A stretch of DNA of 64,000 bases from Clostridia bacterium (GTDB lineage: Bacteria > Bacillota > Clostridia > Christensenellales > DTU072). Where the stretch lies: positions 1-64,000 of the forward strand of contig JAFVRJ010000010.1 of the NCBI GenBank assembly GCA_017504305.1, written 5' to 3'. The translations under genes were made by a program, and so were the position numbers. Positions 54,729-63,591 of the stretch are shown here, in pieces. Each line of letters starts with the position of its first letter. Position 1 is the stretch's first letter. The notes below the pieces were generated by a model that saw only the letters and a program-made list of their open reading frames with translations, searched no databases and was not told where the DNA came from.

Positions 54729-56237
54729 TTATTTGAAATCTATTCTATGTTTAGTACCCAACATTTTATATACGCTTTCAACACCACCAACAGTATTTAG
54801 TTTAACAAATTTGCCTCTTTGGCCAAGAGCTCCGTAAAAATATTTAGTCTTACTATAAGAATCATCCCATGTTTTAATTGTGAGATAATCATACCAAATG
54901 CCGCCTGCACGATAATATTGTGTACCCACCGTCATTGATATGCCTTTGGTAAACATTATAACAGGCAATGGACTAGCTCCCATTATTTGAGTAAAATAAC
55001 TATTAGTATTAATGATTTTTTGCTGTGTCATCAAGTTAAGTTCGTTTTTATAAATACCCTTCATTTTTGTCAAAACATAATCAAAGCTATCCACGGTCAA
55101 AGTAATTTTTGGCGTAGATAAACTAAGTTTGTCGTTTGTAACCTCACCTATAAATGCTTCCAAGAGTGTACTAACTATTTTGTTCGGAGATATAGCATCG
55201 ACAATTTGGCTAATAAAAGCATCTGTAGGATTGAGTTTTTCTGTCATTAAAGACAACGCCTGGTTTACTACATTTATACTTGTGCCAAGCGCTGTTGCCA
55301 CAATATGTGCACGGTGTTTTTTTATTAATTGACTAAGCTCTGAAATATATTGCTTTTGTTTTCCATCATTTTTATAAACCGATTTTATAGTATTTAATGC
55401 TGCTTTTGCCAACTCTGATGTTCTTTCTCTCGTTATATAAGTTAGCATACCATATAATGCTTGTGCATCCAACCTATTTATATATACAACTAAATCAGTA
55501 ACTTTGGTATCTCTATTTAAGTTAACCTTCCCTGATATATAATTATTCTTATTAAGATTATAAACTTTATCTTTTGTAGAATACCATACAACAGATTCCG
55601 CAAAGGTAGTTTGTAAAGTTTTAGTTTGATTATTAATCGTTGCAGTCGTAGACAGGGTTTTTGATCCTGCTTTATTTTGAGCTACAGCATCTTGATAGAA
55701 ACGTAAACCCCAATGCACCTTTGCGGTGGTTCTCCTATCTCCATTACTAATTTTAATTTTAATATAATACTTGGTAGAAGATCCAACAAATCTATATAAG
55801 CTTTTGTACTTTGTTGATTCTATTGGGGTTAATTTACTTTTAAAATTTTTATCTTTATAAACCTCGGTCTGCACGGTAATTTTTGATGCATTACCAGAAG
55901 CAAGTTTAGGATATAGTAAATATAACCCATTTTGTATTATGGTTACTTGATACTTTTTCCAACCAGAATTAAGTCCAGGCGAAGCTATGAGCGTACCTAT
56001 CTTTTTAGCCTTTCCATCTTGTGCAATATCACCTACCTCAATATACCCTTCATCTGATGCTGATCCACCTTTAACGTCTTTTGTAATTGATTCTGTGACT
56101 ATGCTATCCTCTTCATCTACAATAAAATCGCCTAAATCCGTAACATTTCCATCGCATGCCAGCAAAATAGAGCTAACCCCAGCAACAATTGTAATCAATA
56201 AAAGAGTACTAATAAGCCTTTTTAAAGTTAAATTCAT
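54729..56237 (-). CDS. AT-rich lipoprotein of unknown function
   Basis: 502 residues with lipobox LLAC (C28). Residues 30-200 are beta-rich and pre-peptidase-like (GLYLLYPKLASGN, STKYYIKIKISNGDRRTTAKVHWG); the rest is helical with no clear domain. Third-base AT is much higher than in neighbouring genes (runs of TTT, AAA and ATA), so recent transfer is possible. GGGAGGG precedes the ATG. It is flanked by its own terminator and by a structured repeat upstream. I do not recognise a family. Confidence 0.75.
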   Translation of the reverse strand: MNLTLKRLISTLLLITIVAGVSSILLACDGNVTDLGDFIVDEEDSIVTESITKDVKGGSASDEGYIEVGDIAQDGKAKKIGTLIASPGLNSGWKKYQVTIIQNGLYLLYPKLASGNASKITVQTEVYKDKNFKSKLTPIESTKYKSLYRFVGSSTKYYIKIKISNGDRRTTAKVHWGLRFYQDAVAQNKAGSKTLSTTATINNQTKTLQTTFAESVVWYSTKDKVYNLNKNNYISGKVNLNRDTKVTDLVVYINRLDAQALYGMLTYITRERTSELAKAALNTIKSVYKNDGKQKQYISELSQLIKKHRAHIVATALGTSINVVNQALSLMTEKLNPTDAFISQIVDAISPNKIVSTLLEAFIGEVTNDKLSLSTPKITLTVDSFDYVLTKMKGIYKNELNLMTQQKIINTNSYFTQIMGASPLPVIMFTKGISMTVGTQYYRAGGIWYDYLTIKTWDDSYSKTKYFYGALGQRGKFVKLNTVGGVESVYKMLGTKHRIDFK

Positions 56238-56367
56238 AAATTTTTCCCTCCCTAAAAATACTATCTAAAATTTAACAGATACATAGAATTTTAAAATTAA
56301 ATGGCAAAATTAATAACATCCTTGGCAAAATTGGGTGGTTGTGAGATAAGAATATCATTTTTTAAAA

Positions 56368-56494
56368 TTAGACCGCGGAGAAGCAAGCAAGACGAATTAA
56401 AATAAAAAGCCCCCAATGGGAGCGTACTAATGCGTACGTGACCTGCAGGGGGCTTTTATTTTATGAAGTATTGCGAAGCTTATACGCGGTCTAA
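56368..56494 (+). repeat. Structured hairpin element, copy A
   Basis: A 127-base element bounded by an inverted repeat TTAGACCGCG (56368-56377) / CGCGGTCTAA (56485-56494). Inside is AAAAGCCCCC (56405-56414) / GGGGGCTTTT (56448-56457) and an apical stem GCGTAC-N6-GTACGT (56422-56439) separated by tandem A-G and G-A pairs. It ends 3 bases before the stop codon of the SecB-like gene and has T-runs on both sides, so it should also terminate that gene. Related copies lie at 63.6-63.93 kb. Confidence 0.8.
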
Positions 56495-56497
56495 AGT

Positions 56498-56956
56498 TTA
56501 GACTTCGTCGAGAGGCCGTATCGTAATCCCATCTATCCCACTGGATTTCTTTGGGGGTTGGGGATCGATGGGTGCTTGCTTGTTAAGTGGAGTTTGCTCA
56601 AAATCTATAACGGGAAGGTTATAGGGAGGCATATTGGAAATTGCGGTAAAAGCGGTTACGTAGCTACGTACGTACGGGAATAAAATGCGAGATGCATCTA
56701 TACGCATACGATCGATATTTAGACTATCGTGAACGATATCAAAGTTACCGGTAATTTTAACGAATAAATCAAAGGGAGCAGGTTTTTCATCCGTTCCTTT
56801 TACTGCAACGGTGACTCCCAAAGTAAACTTTTTGGGATCCTTTTTAATATCAAAACCGATATTGGGATTAACCGTAAAATTGGTAACACCCTTGGGGATT
56901 TGATTGAGTTTTAAGCTTGATTCGTTAACTACGTATCCTAAAAATTTAAGTTCCAT
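56498..56956 (-). CDS. SecB-like protein-export chaperone
   Basis: 152 residues. The centre LFPYVRSYVTAFTAISNMPPYNLPVIDF (about 92-119, here described) carries the SecB signature of FPY.R......... P..LP...F; the N-terminal half has alternating strands like SecB, and the C terminus is Pro-rich and flexible. SecB holds secretory proteins unfolded for SecA. Such SecB-like proteins occur in some Firmicutes and in toxin-antitoxin-chaperone systems, but no toxin is beside this one. It follows yitT-like by 8 bases in the uraA operon. In a lineage with many huge secreted proteins a secretion chaperone makes sense. Confidence 0.8.
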   Translation of the reverse strand: MELKFLGYVVNESSLKLNQIPKGVTNFTVNPNIGFDIKKDPKKFTLGVTVAVKGTDEKPAPFDLFVKITGNFDIVHDSLNIDRMRIDASRILFPYVRSYVTAFTAISNMPPYNLPVIDFEQTPLNKQAPIDPQPPKKSSGIDGITIRPLDEV

Positions 56957-56964
56957 TTTAACTC

Positions 56965-57918
56965 CTAATTGCCTGCGCGGAACAAGCCTGTAACTTCTTT
57001 AGCCTTGGTGATATAGATAAAGGCTTTAGGGTCGATTTCCTTCAATAGTTTTTTGAAAGCGGTCGTTTGTTTTTTACGAACAACGCATATAATCATGCCG
57101 TGTTCTTGGTGGGTGTATATTCCTTCCGTTTTAATGATAGAGCCTCCCCTTCTAATGGAGTTAACTATCGCTTCTGCAACCTCGTCTTGCTTATCCGTAA
57201 TGATATTAAATACCACGCTGGACTGCACGCCGTTGGTGATAATTTCAGCTACTTGTGAGGTTAAGAATAACGTTATAAAGGAATAAAGCACAGGTGTAGC
57301 TACGCCAACGAATATGGCGTTTGCATCCTGCCCTCTTGCTTGCACAAAGCCCAATACACCGGATAGCAATACTACAAAGCTATCGCAAGCAAATAATTGC
57401 CATTGGATATTTAGATCGGGTTTTGCTTCGTAAGTTATTTTAGCAATAATTTCCGTACCGCCTGCACCGGTATTCAACAACAGCATTCCACCAAATGAAA
57501 CACCGCCTATTACACCGCCTGCAATCGCCGCAAGGATGGTAACACCACTATCAAGCCCCGCGCCTTGGAAGGTGGGGAAATTTACCAAGCTCAACAAATA
57601 GGTAAATCCACTATACATTGCTACACATACGCAAGTGGTAATCGCATAACGCTTTTCGAGCTTGAATAGCGCCGCAATAACAAGCGGTACGTTCATTATG
57701 AACAACATAATACCGGGATCGAACCATTTGTCGGCAAGCTCAAGGTCATATGTCGCAACGAAGTTATATAGTATCGATGCGATACCGCCTACTCCACCCG
57801 GCGCAAATGCGTTAGGTACGATAAACACGTAAATGGCTATCGCACGCAAAAATGCAAACACGGCAAGAGCGAAGTAGTAACCTACCTCTTTAAAAACCAC
57901 TTTTTTATCGATTTTCAT
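56965..57918 (-). CDS. YitT family membrane protein
   Basis: 317 residues: five to six transmembrane helices with the family stretch YVFIVPNAFAPGGVGGIASILYN and GFTYLLSLVNFP, then a C-terminal DUF2179 domain (SVVFNIITDKQDEVAEAIVNSIRRGGSII, GMIICVVRKKQTTAFKKLLKEIDPKAFI) in the cytoplasm, a PII/ACT-like ligand fold. Function unclear in the literature; a transporter is likely. It lies 5 bases after upp with no clear Shine-Dalgarno. Confidence 0.9.
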   Translation of the reverse strand: MKIDKKVVFKEVGYYFALAVFAFLRAIAIYVFIVPNAFAPGGVGGIASILYNFVATYDLELADKWFDPGIMLFIMNVPLVIAALFKLEKRYAITTCVCVAMYSGFTYLLSLVNFPTFQGAGLDSGVTILAAIAGGVIGGVSFGGMLLLNTGAGGTEIIAKITYEAKPDLNIQWQLFACDSFVVLLSGVLGFVQARGQDANAIFVGVATPVLYSFITLFLTSQVAEIITNGVQSSVVFNIITDKQDEVAEAIVNSIRRGGSIIKTEGIYTHQEHGMIICVVRKKQTTAFKKLLKEIDPKAFIYITKAKEVTGLFRAGN

Positions 57919-57923
57919 TTTAA

Positions 57924-58562
57924 CTATTTTGTACCGAACAATCTGTCGCCTGCATCGCCAAGACCGGGAAGAATATAACCGTTTTCGTTAAGTTGTCTAT
58001 CCAAGCAAGCTACGAATACCTTAACGTCGGGATGAGCGGTTGCAACGGCTTCTACGCCTGCAGGAGCAGCGATGATATTCATCAAACGGATGTCTTCTAC
58101 TCCACGAGCTTTGAGAAGGTTGATAGCGGCTACAGCCGAACCACCGGTAGCGAGCATGGGATCGAGGATGATAGCGATCTTGTTTTCGATGCCGTCGGGA
58201 AGTTTACAGTAGTATTCTTTGGGCTCTAACGTTTCTTCGTCACGGTACATACCGATGTGACCAACTTTAGCAGTGGGGAACAACATATGAACGCCGTTAA
58301 CCATGCCAAGACCTGCGCGAAGAACGGGAATAACCGCAACAGAGCTTTCGACAACAATGGTTTGCTCGGTCTTTTCGAGAGGGGTTGTAACCATTATCTT
58401 GCGAGTGGGAACGTCCTTAAGGCACTCAAAAGTCATAAGAGCGGTAATCTCTTCAATAAGTTCCCTAAAATCCTTCATGCCGGTATCCTTATTGCGGAGT
58501 ATAGCAATTTTGTGTTGGATCAAAGGATGGGTAAAAATAGTTACGTTTTCGTAATTTTTCAT
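57924..58562 (-). CDS. upp: Uracil phosphoribosyltransferase
   Basis: 212 residues, full length, converting uracil and PRPP to UMP in the cytoplasm. PRPP motif DPMLATGGSAVAA (134-146), RAGLG (82-86), YCKLP and the C-terminal GDAGDRLFGTK uracil site are all present. The ATG at 58562 has AAGGAG six bases upstream; an earlier in-frame ATG overlaps a leader hairpin. It directly follows the uracil permease gene, so the two form the pyrimidine salvage unit. Confidence 0.98.
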   Translation of the reverse strand: MKNYENVTIFTHPLIQHKIAILRNKDTGMKDFRELIEEITALMTFECLKDVPTRKIMVTTPLEKTEQTIVVESSVAVIPVLRAGLGMVNGVHMLFPTAKVGHIGMYRDEETLEPKEYYCKLPDGIENKIAIILDPMLATGGSAVAAINLLKARGVEDIRLMNIIAAPAGVEAVATAHPDVKVFVACLDRQLNENGYILPGLGDAGDRLFGTK

Positions 58563-58576
58563 AGTTTTCTCCTTAA

Positions 58577-58604
58577 CGCACACACCCCTATTAAGGGTGT
58601 GCGC
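58577..58604 (-). other. Hairpin between uraA and upp
   Basis: GCGCACACCC-loop-GGGTGTGTGCG on the minus strand (58577-58604), a strong stem without a T-run, ending a few bases before the upp Shine-Dalgarno. It could adjust the ratio of permease to transferase. Confidence 0.5.
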
Positions 58605-58621
58605 AATTAATTGTATGATGA

Positions 58622-60067
58622 TTATTCAGCGATTTCTTCTTCTGCGGAAGCTTCTTCGCTTACTGTCTTACTTACTTCAGCATAAGCAGCGGGAGCGCTG
58701 TCTTTTGCTTCTTGCTTATTGAAGCATACGTTTACTATGATACCGATAATAAGAGCGGTTGCAATAGCACTGATGGTGATAACGGGATTTTCGCCGTTTG
58801 CATCTGCGCCAAACTTAAGGGATAATCCGCCGATACCGGAAATCAAGATGGAGCATACTACGAATAAGTTTTTGCTTTCACCGAGGTCAATACCGCGGAG
58901 CATATTAAGACCACTAACAGCGATAAAGCCGTAAAGAGCAAGACATACGCCACCCATTACGCAGCTGGGGATGGTGTTAATAAGAGCAATAACGGGGCTA
59001 ATAAATGCAAGAACTATTGCAAGAACTGCAGCGCCAAGGATAGATACTACAGATGCGTTCTTGGTGATAGCAACGCAACCTACGGATTCGCCGTAAGTGG
59101 TGTTGGGTACGCCACCGAATAAAGCGCCTACGAAAGAGCCTACGCCGTCGCCAAGGAGGGTTCTATGTAAACCGGGATCGGTAAGAAGGTCTTTTTCAAC
59201 GATAGAGCTGATGTTTTTGTGGTCTGCAATATGCTCTGCAAAAACAACGAAAGCTACGGGGATGTAAAGGAGCGCAATGTTAGCAACGTCCGCGCCGGTG
59301 AGGGGTTGAATACCGTTACCCGAAGTTGCGAGGAAGGTGAACTTGGGATAATCAAGGAAGGATTGGATGCTGATATTGGTAAAATTATCAACCAATGCGC
59401 CGTAGTTAACGATTTGGAGATACTCTACGTTTGCAGCGTAACCGATAATGCTGAACAAAGAAGCTACAACGTAACCTACGCCGATACCGATAAGGAAGGG
59501 AATAAGTTTCATTGTTTTGTTGCCCTTAATCGAACAGAAAACGATGGTGAAGAAGGTAATCAAGCCACAGAGTAAACCTACCAAGTTGTAAGCCATACCC
59601 GAGCCACTTGCTTTGGTAATATCGCCCATTGCGGTACCGGCAAGAGAAAGACCGATAAGAGCAACGGTAGGTCCGATAACTACGGGAGGCATAAGTTTGT
59701 TAACCCATTTAGTTCCTGCGAGCTTAACTGCAAGAGCGATAAGAGCGTAAACGGCAGCAGCAAAAGCAGCACCGATAAGAACGCCAAAGTAGCCGAACAA
59801 TGAAGCGCCGATCAAAGGGCTAATGAAGGCAAATGAACTGCCGAGGAAAACCGGGCTCTTAAACTTTGTGAATAAGAGGTAGGTAATGGTACCGAAGCCT
59901 GCGCCAACGAGAGCGGCGGCGGAGTCGAGTACGTTCAATCCGGTTGCGCCGTTAACAATAACGGGAACAACGATGGTTGCTGCAATGATTGCGAGCAATT
60001 GTTGGAACGAGAAAACTACAAGTTTTCCAAATGGCGGTCTATCGCTTACGTCATAAACCAATTTCAT
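58622..60067 (-). CDS. uraA: Uracil-xanthine permease (NCS2 family)
   Basis: 481 residues, about 12-14 transmembrane helices. FSFQQLLAIIAATIVVPVIVNGATGL at the N terminus, a VFLGSSFAFISPLIG stretch, AEHIADHKN (the NCS2 E-H pattern near residue 260) and NTTYGESVGCVAITK (about 315-330) are characteristic of UraA-type proton symporters. The C-terminal tail is acidic. AAGGAG precedes the ATG. It heads the uraA-upp-yitT-secB-like operon and its promoter carries a variant of the shared palindrome. Confidence 0.92.
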   Translation of the reverse strand: MKLVYDVSDRPPFGKLVVFSFQQLLAIIAATIVVPVIVNGATGLNVLDSAAALVGAGFGTITYLLFTKFKSPVFLGSSFAFISPLIGASLFGYFGVLIGAAFAAAVYALIALAVKLAGTKWVNKLMPPVVIGPTVALIGLSLAGTAMGDITKASGSGMAYNLVGLLCGLITFFTIVFCSIKGNKTMKLIPFLIGIGVGYVVASLFSIIGYAANVEYLQIVNYGALVDNFTNISIQSFLDYPKFTFLATSGNGIQPLTGADVANIALLYIPVAFVVFAEHIADHKNISSIVEKDLLTDPGLHRTLLGDGVGSFVGALFGGVPNTTYGESVGCVAITKNASVVSILGAAVLAIVLAFISPVIALINTIPSCVMGGVCLALYGFIAVSGLNMLRGIDLGESKNLFVVCSILISGIGGLSLKFGADANGENPVITISAIATALIIGIIVNVCFNKQEAKDSAPAAYAEVSKTVSEEASAEEEIAE

Positions 60068-60097
60068 AATCTTTTCTCCTTCTTTAGAGTTTAATTT

Positions 60098-60120
60098 TTT
60101 ATACCACGCGCGATGCGTAA
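60098..60120 (-). promoter_or_regulatory. uraA promoter -10 with palindrome variant
   Basis: Minus strand TATAAA (60098-60103), immediately preceded by a 16-base ACGCG-rich stretch (60104-60119, core ACGCG-CG-ATGCGT), matching the shared palindrome with changes in one arm. The -35 is poor, as expected for a regulated promoter. Confidence 0.5.
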
Positions 60121-60125
60121 TAAGC

Positions 60126-63100
60126 TTAATCTCCTAACGTAAAGCCGTAATTGAATATCGAAGCGATATCAAAAGCTTTTTCGTGCCAACCGTCGGGACG
60201 CGCTGAAATAGCGCAGTTAAAGGTTACTTCAGGCGTAGCGCTTCCTTCGGGGTCGTTGAATTTATTGTAGTTATAGGTGAAAGCGGACTCCCCTATTATC
60301 GTCGTTGCAACAGGAATATAAACGGTAGATAACGAGGTGTTGTAGAAGGCTTTACCTTTGATTTCTTTTAAGGTTTCGGGGAGATTTATCTCTGTGATAT
60401 TATGGCACTCGCTAAAGGCACCGAAAGCAATCACTTCGCAGTCGGTGAGCGTTACGCTTTGAAGTTTTTTGGGGACTTCAGTGTAATATCTTGATAGAGC
60501 TCCGCCCTCGGCTACTTGGGGGGTAAACCCTACTTGGGATGATTCGGAGTAATCGAATACGTAACCGAGCAAACCGCCGGCGCCCGTAGCTCCTCTATAT
60601 GCTCCGGCAAACGGAATCGTTAGAGAGGTTAAAGAAGTCAAGCCCTTGAAGGTAAGCTCGCTAATAACGTCTATAGAGTTTGGAACGGTAACGCTCGTTA
60701 TGGTGCTCTCGCCGTTAAAGGTCTTTAAAAGGCCTATTACGGGGTATCCGTCGATGGTTGCAGGCACGGTAACTTCGGTTGCATTGCCTAAATAATCGGT
60801 AAGGACGGCTTTGTTATCACGGACTATATATTGATAATCGCCGGACGTTACTCTGGTACCGCCGTAATTGATGGTAATAGCGTTGATTTCACCGGTAGTT
60901 TTCCAACTTCCGCTCCAGCCGGATAGCGTGTCTTCATCGATATCAACGTCGACTACGAGAGAGCTACATCCATAGAATACGTTTTTGCCGACACCAACGA
61001 GGGTTGCAGGCAAAACTGCCTTCGTAAGTTTTTTACAATCGCGGAAAGCGTTTTGCTCGATATTGACTATACCCATAGGCAAGACTGCTTGAGTAATAGC
61101 CGTTTCGCGGAAGGCGTAAACGCCGATATTTTTGAGAGAAATCGGGAAGTTAATATTTGCAAGAGCGGTACATCCGTAAAAAACGTTGGCACCGATATTT
61201 TCAAGGGTAGAAGGCAACGTAATGCTTGTTAAGCTCTTGTTGTTGACGAACAAGCTATCGTTCAAATTAACTACGCCCTCGGGTACGGTATAAGAGGTTG
61301 CAGTCAATGCATCGGAGTAGAAAATGAGATCTTTTTTACCTTTGGTAAAAAGAATAGCTCCGTCCGACTCAAAGTAAACGTTAGCGTTATCTACGTCGAT
61401 AGCCGTCAGATTGGTGCAGTTTTCAAACGCGGTAGCGGCAAGAACTTTTACGCCGGTGGGAATAATTACGGAGGTAAGTCCGGTGCATCCGTTGAACGCG
61501 TACTCGTTAATCTGCTCAAGGGTTTGCGGTAATGAAATCTCTTTAAGAGAAGTTAATCCGCTAAATGCTTGGGCATCTATAAGCGTTACGCCTTCGGAAA
61601 TGGTAATATTTGCAAGGGATACACAATCCTCAAACACCTTTGTTCCAATAGCTTTAACACCTGACGGGATGGTAAAGCTTTCGAGTTTAGTACACCCTCT
61701 AAAGGCTCCGCTTCCGATTTGCGTTAAGCCGGTTGCACCCACTATAGATTTAAGTTCACTACAATTTGTAAACGCAGACGTCTTAACTTCGATAATGCCT
61801 GCGTGCAAGTTAACGGTGTTTAGCAAAATACAGTTAAGGAAAGTTTGTTGCTCAATAACGGTAACGCTTGTGGGAACGGTAAACGTGGTAAACGATCTGC
61901 ATGCGTTGAAAGCGTTAGCGCCTATTGCGGTGCAAGCGTCGGGTAAGGTAATGCTACCGAGCTTTAAGCAATATGCAAATGCGGAAGCACCCACTTTAGT
62001 GATTGCGTTTTGACCGCCGAAAGTCAATGATTCCATCTTTTTTGCATTGTAGAAGGTGTAATCTTTGATTTCGGTAATGGCGCTACTTAAATTTGCAGTA
62101 GTTATCGATTCACAGTTATAGAAGCAGTATTCGCCGATGGAAGCAACTGTTTCCGGCAAGCTAATGCTACCTAACGATACACAGTTGTAGAAAGCTTTTG
62201 CCCCTATCGTCTCGACGCCTTCATCTATTACTACGCTCGAAAGCTTACCACAGCCGTAAAATGCTTCATCGCCGATGCTTTCAACGGAGGAAAGAACTCT
62301 AACCGCCATAACAGAGGAGCAACCGTACAAAGCACCCTCGCCGATGGAGGTTACTTGGTCGAAGATTTGGAAGTACCTTAAAGCAGTACAATCCTTAAAC
62401 ATATGTTTAGAAACGGCCTTTAGAGAGGTGGGGAGTTGAACGTTTTGTAGTTTTGTACAACCGCTAAACGCACCCTCGCCTATCGTGGTAATGCCGTTAA
62501 TAAGCTTAACGCTTTCGAGATTGGTGCAACCACTAAAGGCGTTTGCGCCGATGCTAACGTAGCCGGAGTTTGCAGGGAACGTTACTGATTTTAGGTTGGT
62601 ATTATTCTTAAAGAGGTTTGCGCCGACTGAAGAAATGGTAATACCGTCGAGCTTATCGGGAAGCACAATATTGGCGGCGGATTTACCGAGGTCGGTTAAA
62701 GATTTTAAACTTGCACCTTCGCGCACAAAGTAGGTAGCGCTATCTGCAGGCGTCCACTTTGCGTAGACGGTGATATTACGCGTTACTTTGGTTGCAGTGG
62801 TAAATTCTGTGGTATAAGCGGTATCGAGATACCAGCCGGAGAAGTTGAAGTCTTTGCGAGTGGGAGGAAGGGGTAAGGTAAAGGAGTCGCCTTCTTTAAC
62901 GCGAAGAACGGGAACGCTACTACCGCCGGTAGTATCAAAGGTAACTATAAAGGTATTGTTACCGGTAACGACGTTTTCCACCCAGTGAGCATAAACGTTA
63001 ATGTTGTTAATAACCTTGGTAGATGCGGTAAAAAGTTGAGTCCAAACGCCGTCGTCGAGATACCAGTTATCAAAGGTATAACCCGCTTTAGTGGGCGGTT

Positions 63101-63257
63101 TAGGTAAGGAGGCGTTGCCCCCTTTTGTAACTTGAACGTTGGCATATACTTGGCCGTCGACGTTAAAGGTAACGGTAAACGTATCCTTATTACATGCGAT
63201 GAGCAAAGCAACGCATAAAATCACGATAAGAAAGATGACAAAAAACTTCTTATTCAT
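60126..63257 (-). CDS. BspA-like LRR lipoprotein with two InlB-type repeats (1,043 aa)
   Basis: Lipobox LIAC (C22). Two InlB/Flg_new repeats at about 26-90 (YTFDNWYLDDG) and 100-165 (FNFSGWYLDTAYTTEFTTATKVTRNITVYAKW), then LRR_5 (BspA) repeats from about 175 to the end, such as IGANAFSGCTNLESVKL, IGDEAFYGCGKLSSVVI and IGANVFYGCTALANINF, with only short breaks. It is anchored by lipid and likely binds host or bacterial ligands. AGGAG precedes the ATG, with a promoter whose spacer is the cleanest copy of the palindrome. Confidence 0.92.
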   Translation of the reverse strand: MNKKFFVIFLIVILCVALLIACNKDTFTVTFNVDGQVYANVQVTKGGNASLPKPPTKAGYTFDNWYLDDGVWTQLFTASTKVINNINVYAHWVENVVTGNNTFIVTFDTTGGSSVPVLRVKEGDSFTLPLPPTRKDFNFSGWYLDTAYTTEFTTATKVTRNITVYAKWTPADSATYFVREGASLKSLTDLGKSAANIVLPDKLDGITISSVGANLFKNNTNLKSVTFPANSGYVSIGANAFSGCTNLESVKLINGITTIGEGAFSGCTKLQNVQLPTSLKAVSKHMFKDCTALRYFQIFDQVTSIGEGALYGCSSVMAVRVLSSVESIGDEAFYGCGKLSSVVIDEGVETIGAKAFYNCVSLGSISLPETVASIGEYCFYNCESITTANLSSAITEIKDYTFYNAKKMESLTFGGQNAITKVGASAFAYCLKLGSITLPDACTAIGANAFNACRSFTTFTVPTSVTVIEQQTFLNCILLNTVNLHAGIIEVKTSAFTNCSELKSIVGATGLTQIGSGAFRGCTKLESFTIPSGVKAIGTKVFEDCVSLANITISEGVTLIDAQAFSGLTSLKEISLPQTLEQINEYAFNGCTGLTSVIIPTGVKVLAATAFENCTNLTAIDVDNANVYFESDGAILFTKGKKDLIFYSDALTATSYTVPEGVVNLNDSLFVNNKSLTSITLPSTLENIGANVFYGCTALANINFPISLKNIGVYAFRETAITQAVLPMGIVNIEQNAFRDCKKLTKAVLPATLVGVGKNVFYGCSSLVVDVDIDEDTLSGWSGSWKTTGEINAITINYGGTRVTSGDYQYIVRDNKAVLTDYLGNATEVTVPATIDGYPVIGLLKTFNGESTITSVTVPNSIDVISELTFKGLTSLTSLTIPFAGAYRGATGAGGLLGYVFDYSESSQVGFTPQVAEGGALSRYYTEVPKKLQSVTLTDCEVIAFGAFSECHNITEINLPETLKEIKGKAFYNTSLSTVYIPVATTIIGESAFTYNYNKFNDPEGSATPEVTFNCAISARPDGWHEKAFDIASIFNYGFTLGD

Positions 63258-63280
63258 ATTACTCCTATTCCCTCGATGGT

Positions 63281-63309
63281 ATTATATAACGCGCACGCGT
63301 TAAAGTCAA
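63281..63309 (-). promoter_or_regulatory. BspA lipoprotein promoter with perfect palindrome in the spacer
   Basis: Minus strand TTGACT (63304-63309), a 17-base spacer, TATAAT (63281-63286). The spacer holds TAACGCG-CA-CGCGTTA (63287-63302), a perfect palindrome. It leaves a 17-base leader with AGGAG. Confidence 0.88.
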
Positions 63310-63352
63310 GCACGATTACGTTAATAAAGAGTGACGTAACGGTGACAAAAAT

Positions 63353-63394
63353 ATTTTGTGCAAACGGAATAAAAAGTTATCACGTGCACAAAAT
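63353..63394 (+). other. Inverted repeat in the leader of the zinc-ribbon gene
   Basis: ATTTTGTGC (63353-63361) and GCACAAAAT (63386-63394), a 9-bp perfect pair with a 24-base loop, 28 bases before the start codon. Could be a regulator site or a leader hairpin. Confidence 0.4.
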
Positions 63395-63422
63395 AACATT
63401 AAAGAATAGAGGAGGAACCGAC

Positions 63423-63572
63423 ATGAGCAAATCAAAATGTATTGTAAAGACCGGCGAAAAGCCCGGCAAAGGCTCTTACAATTGTACCAATTGTAACACT
63501 GAAGTAACCCTTGGGGAATACGACAAAATGCCCCCTTGCCCTAAATGCAGTAATAATGAATTTACTTGCTAA
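63423..63572 (+). CDS. Small zinc-ribbon protein
   Basis: 49 residues from the ATG at 63423 with GGAGG eight bases upstream; the frame from 63276 spans the divergent promoter and is rejected. Two CxxC knuckles: CTNC (about 23-26) and CPKC (about 38-41), in the arrangement of YNCTNCNTEVTLGEYDKMPPCPKCSNNEF. Similar short proteins are common in clostridia and often described as rubredoxin-like or zinc ribbons of unknown role. It stands alone before the structured repeats. Confidence 0.8.
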   Translation: MSKSKCIVKTGEKPGKGSYNCTNCNTEVTLGEYDKMPPCPKCSNNEFTC

Positions 63573-63591
63573 TAACAGTCTCGCAAGCCTA

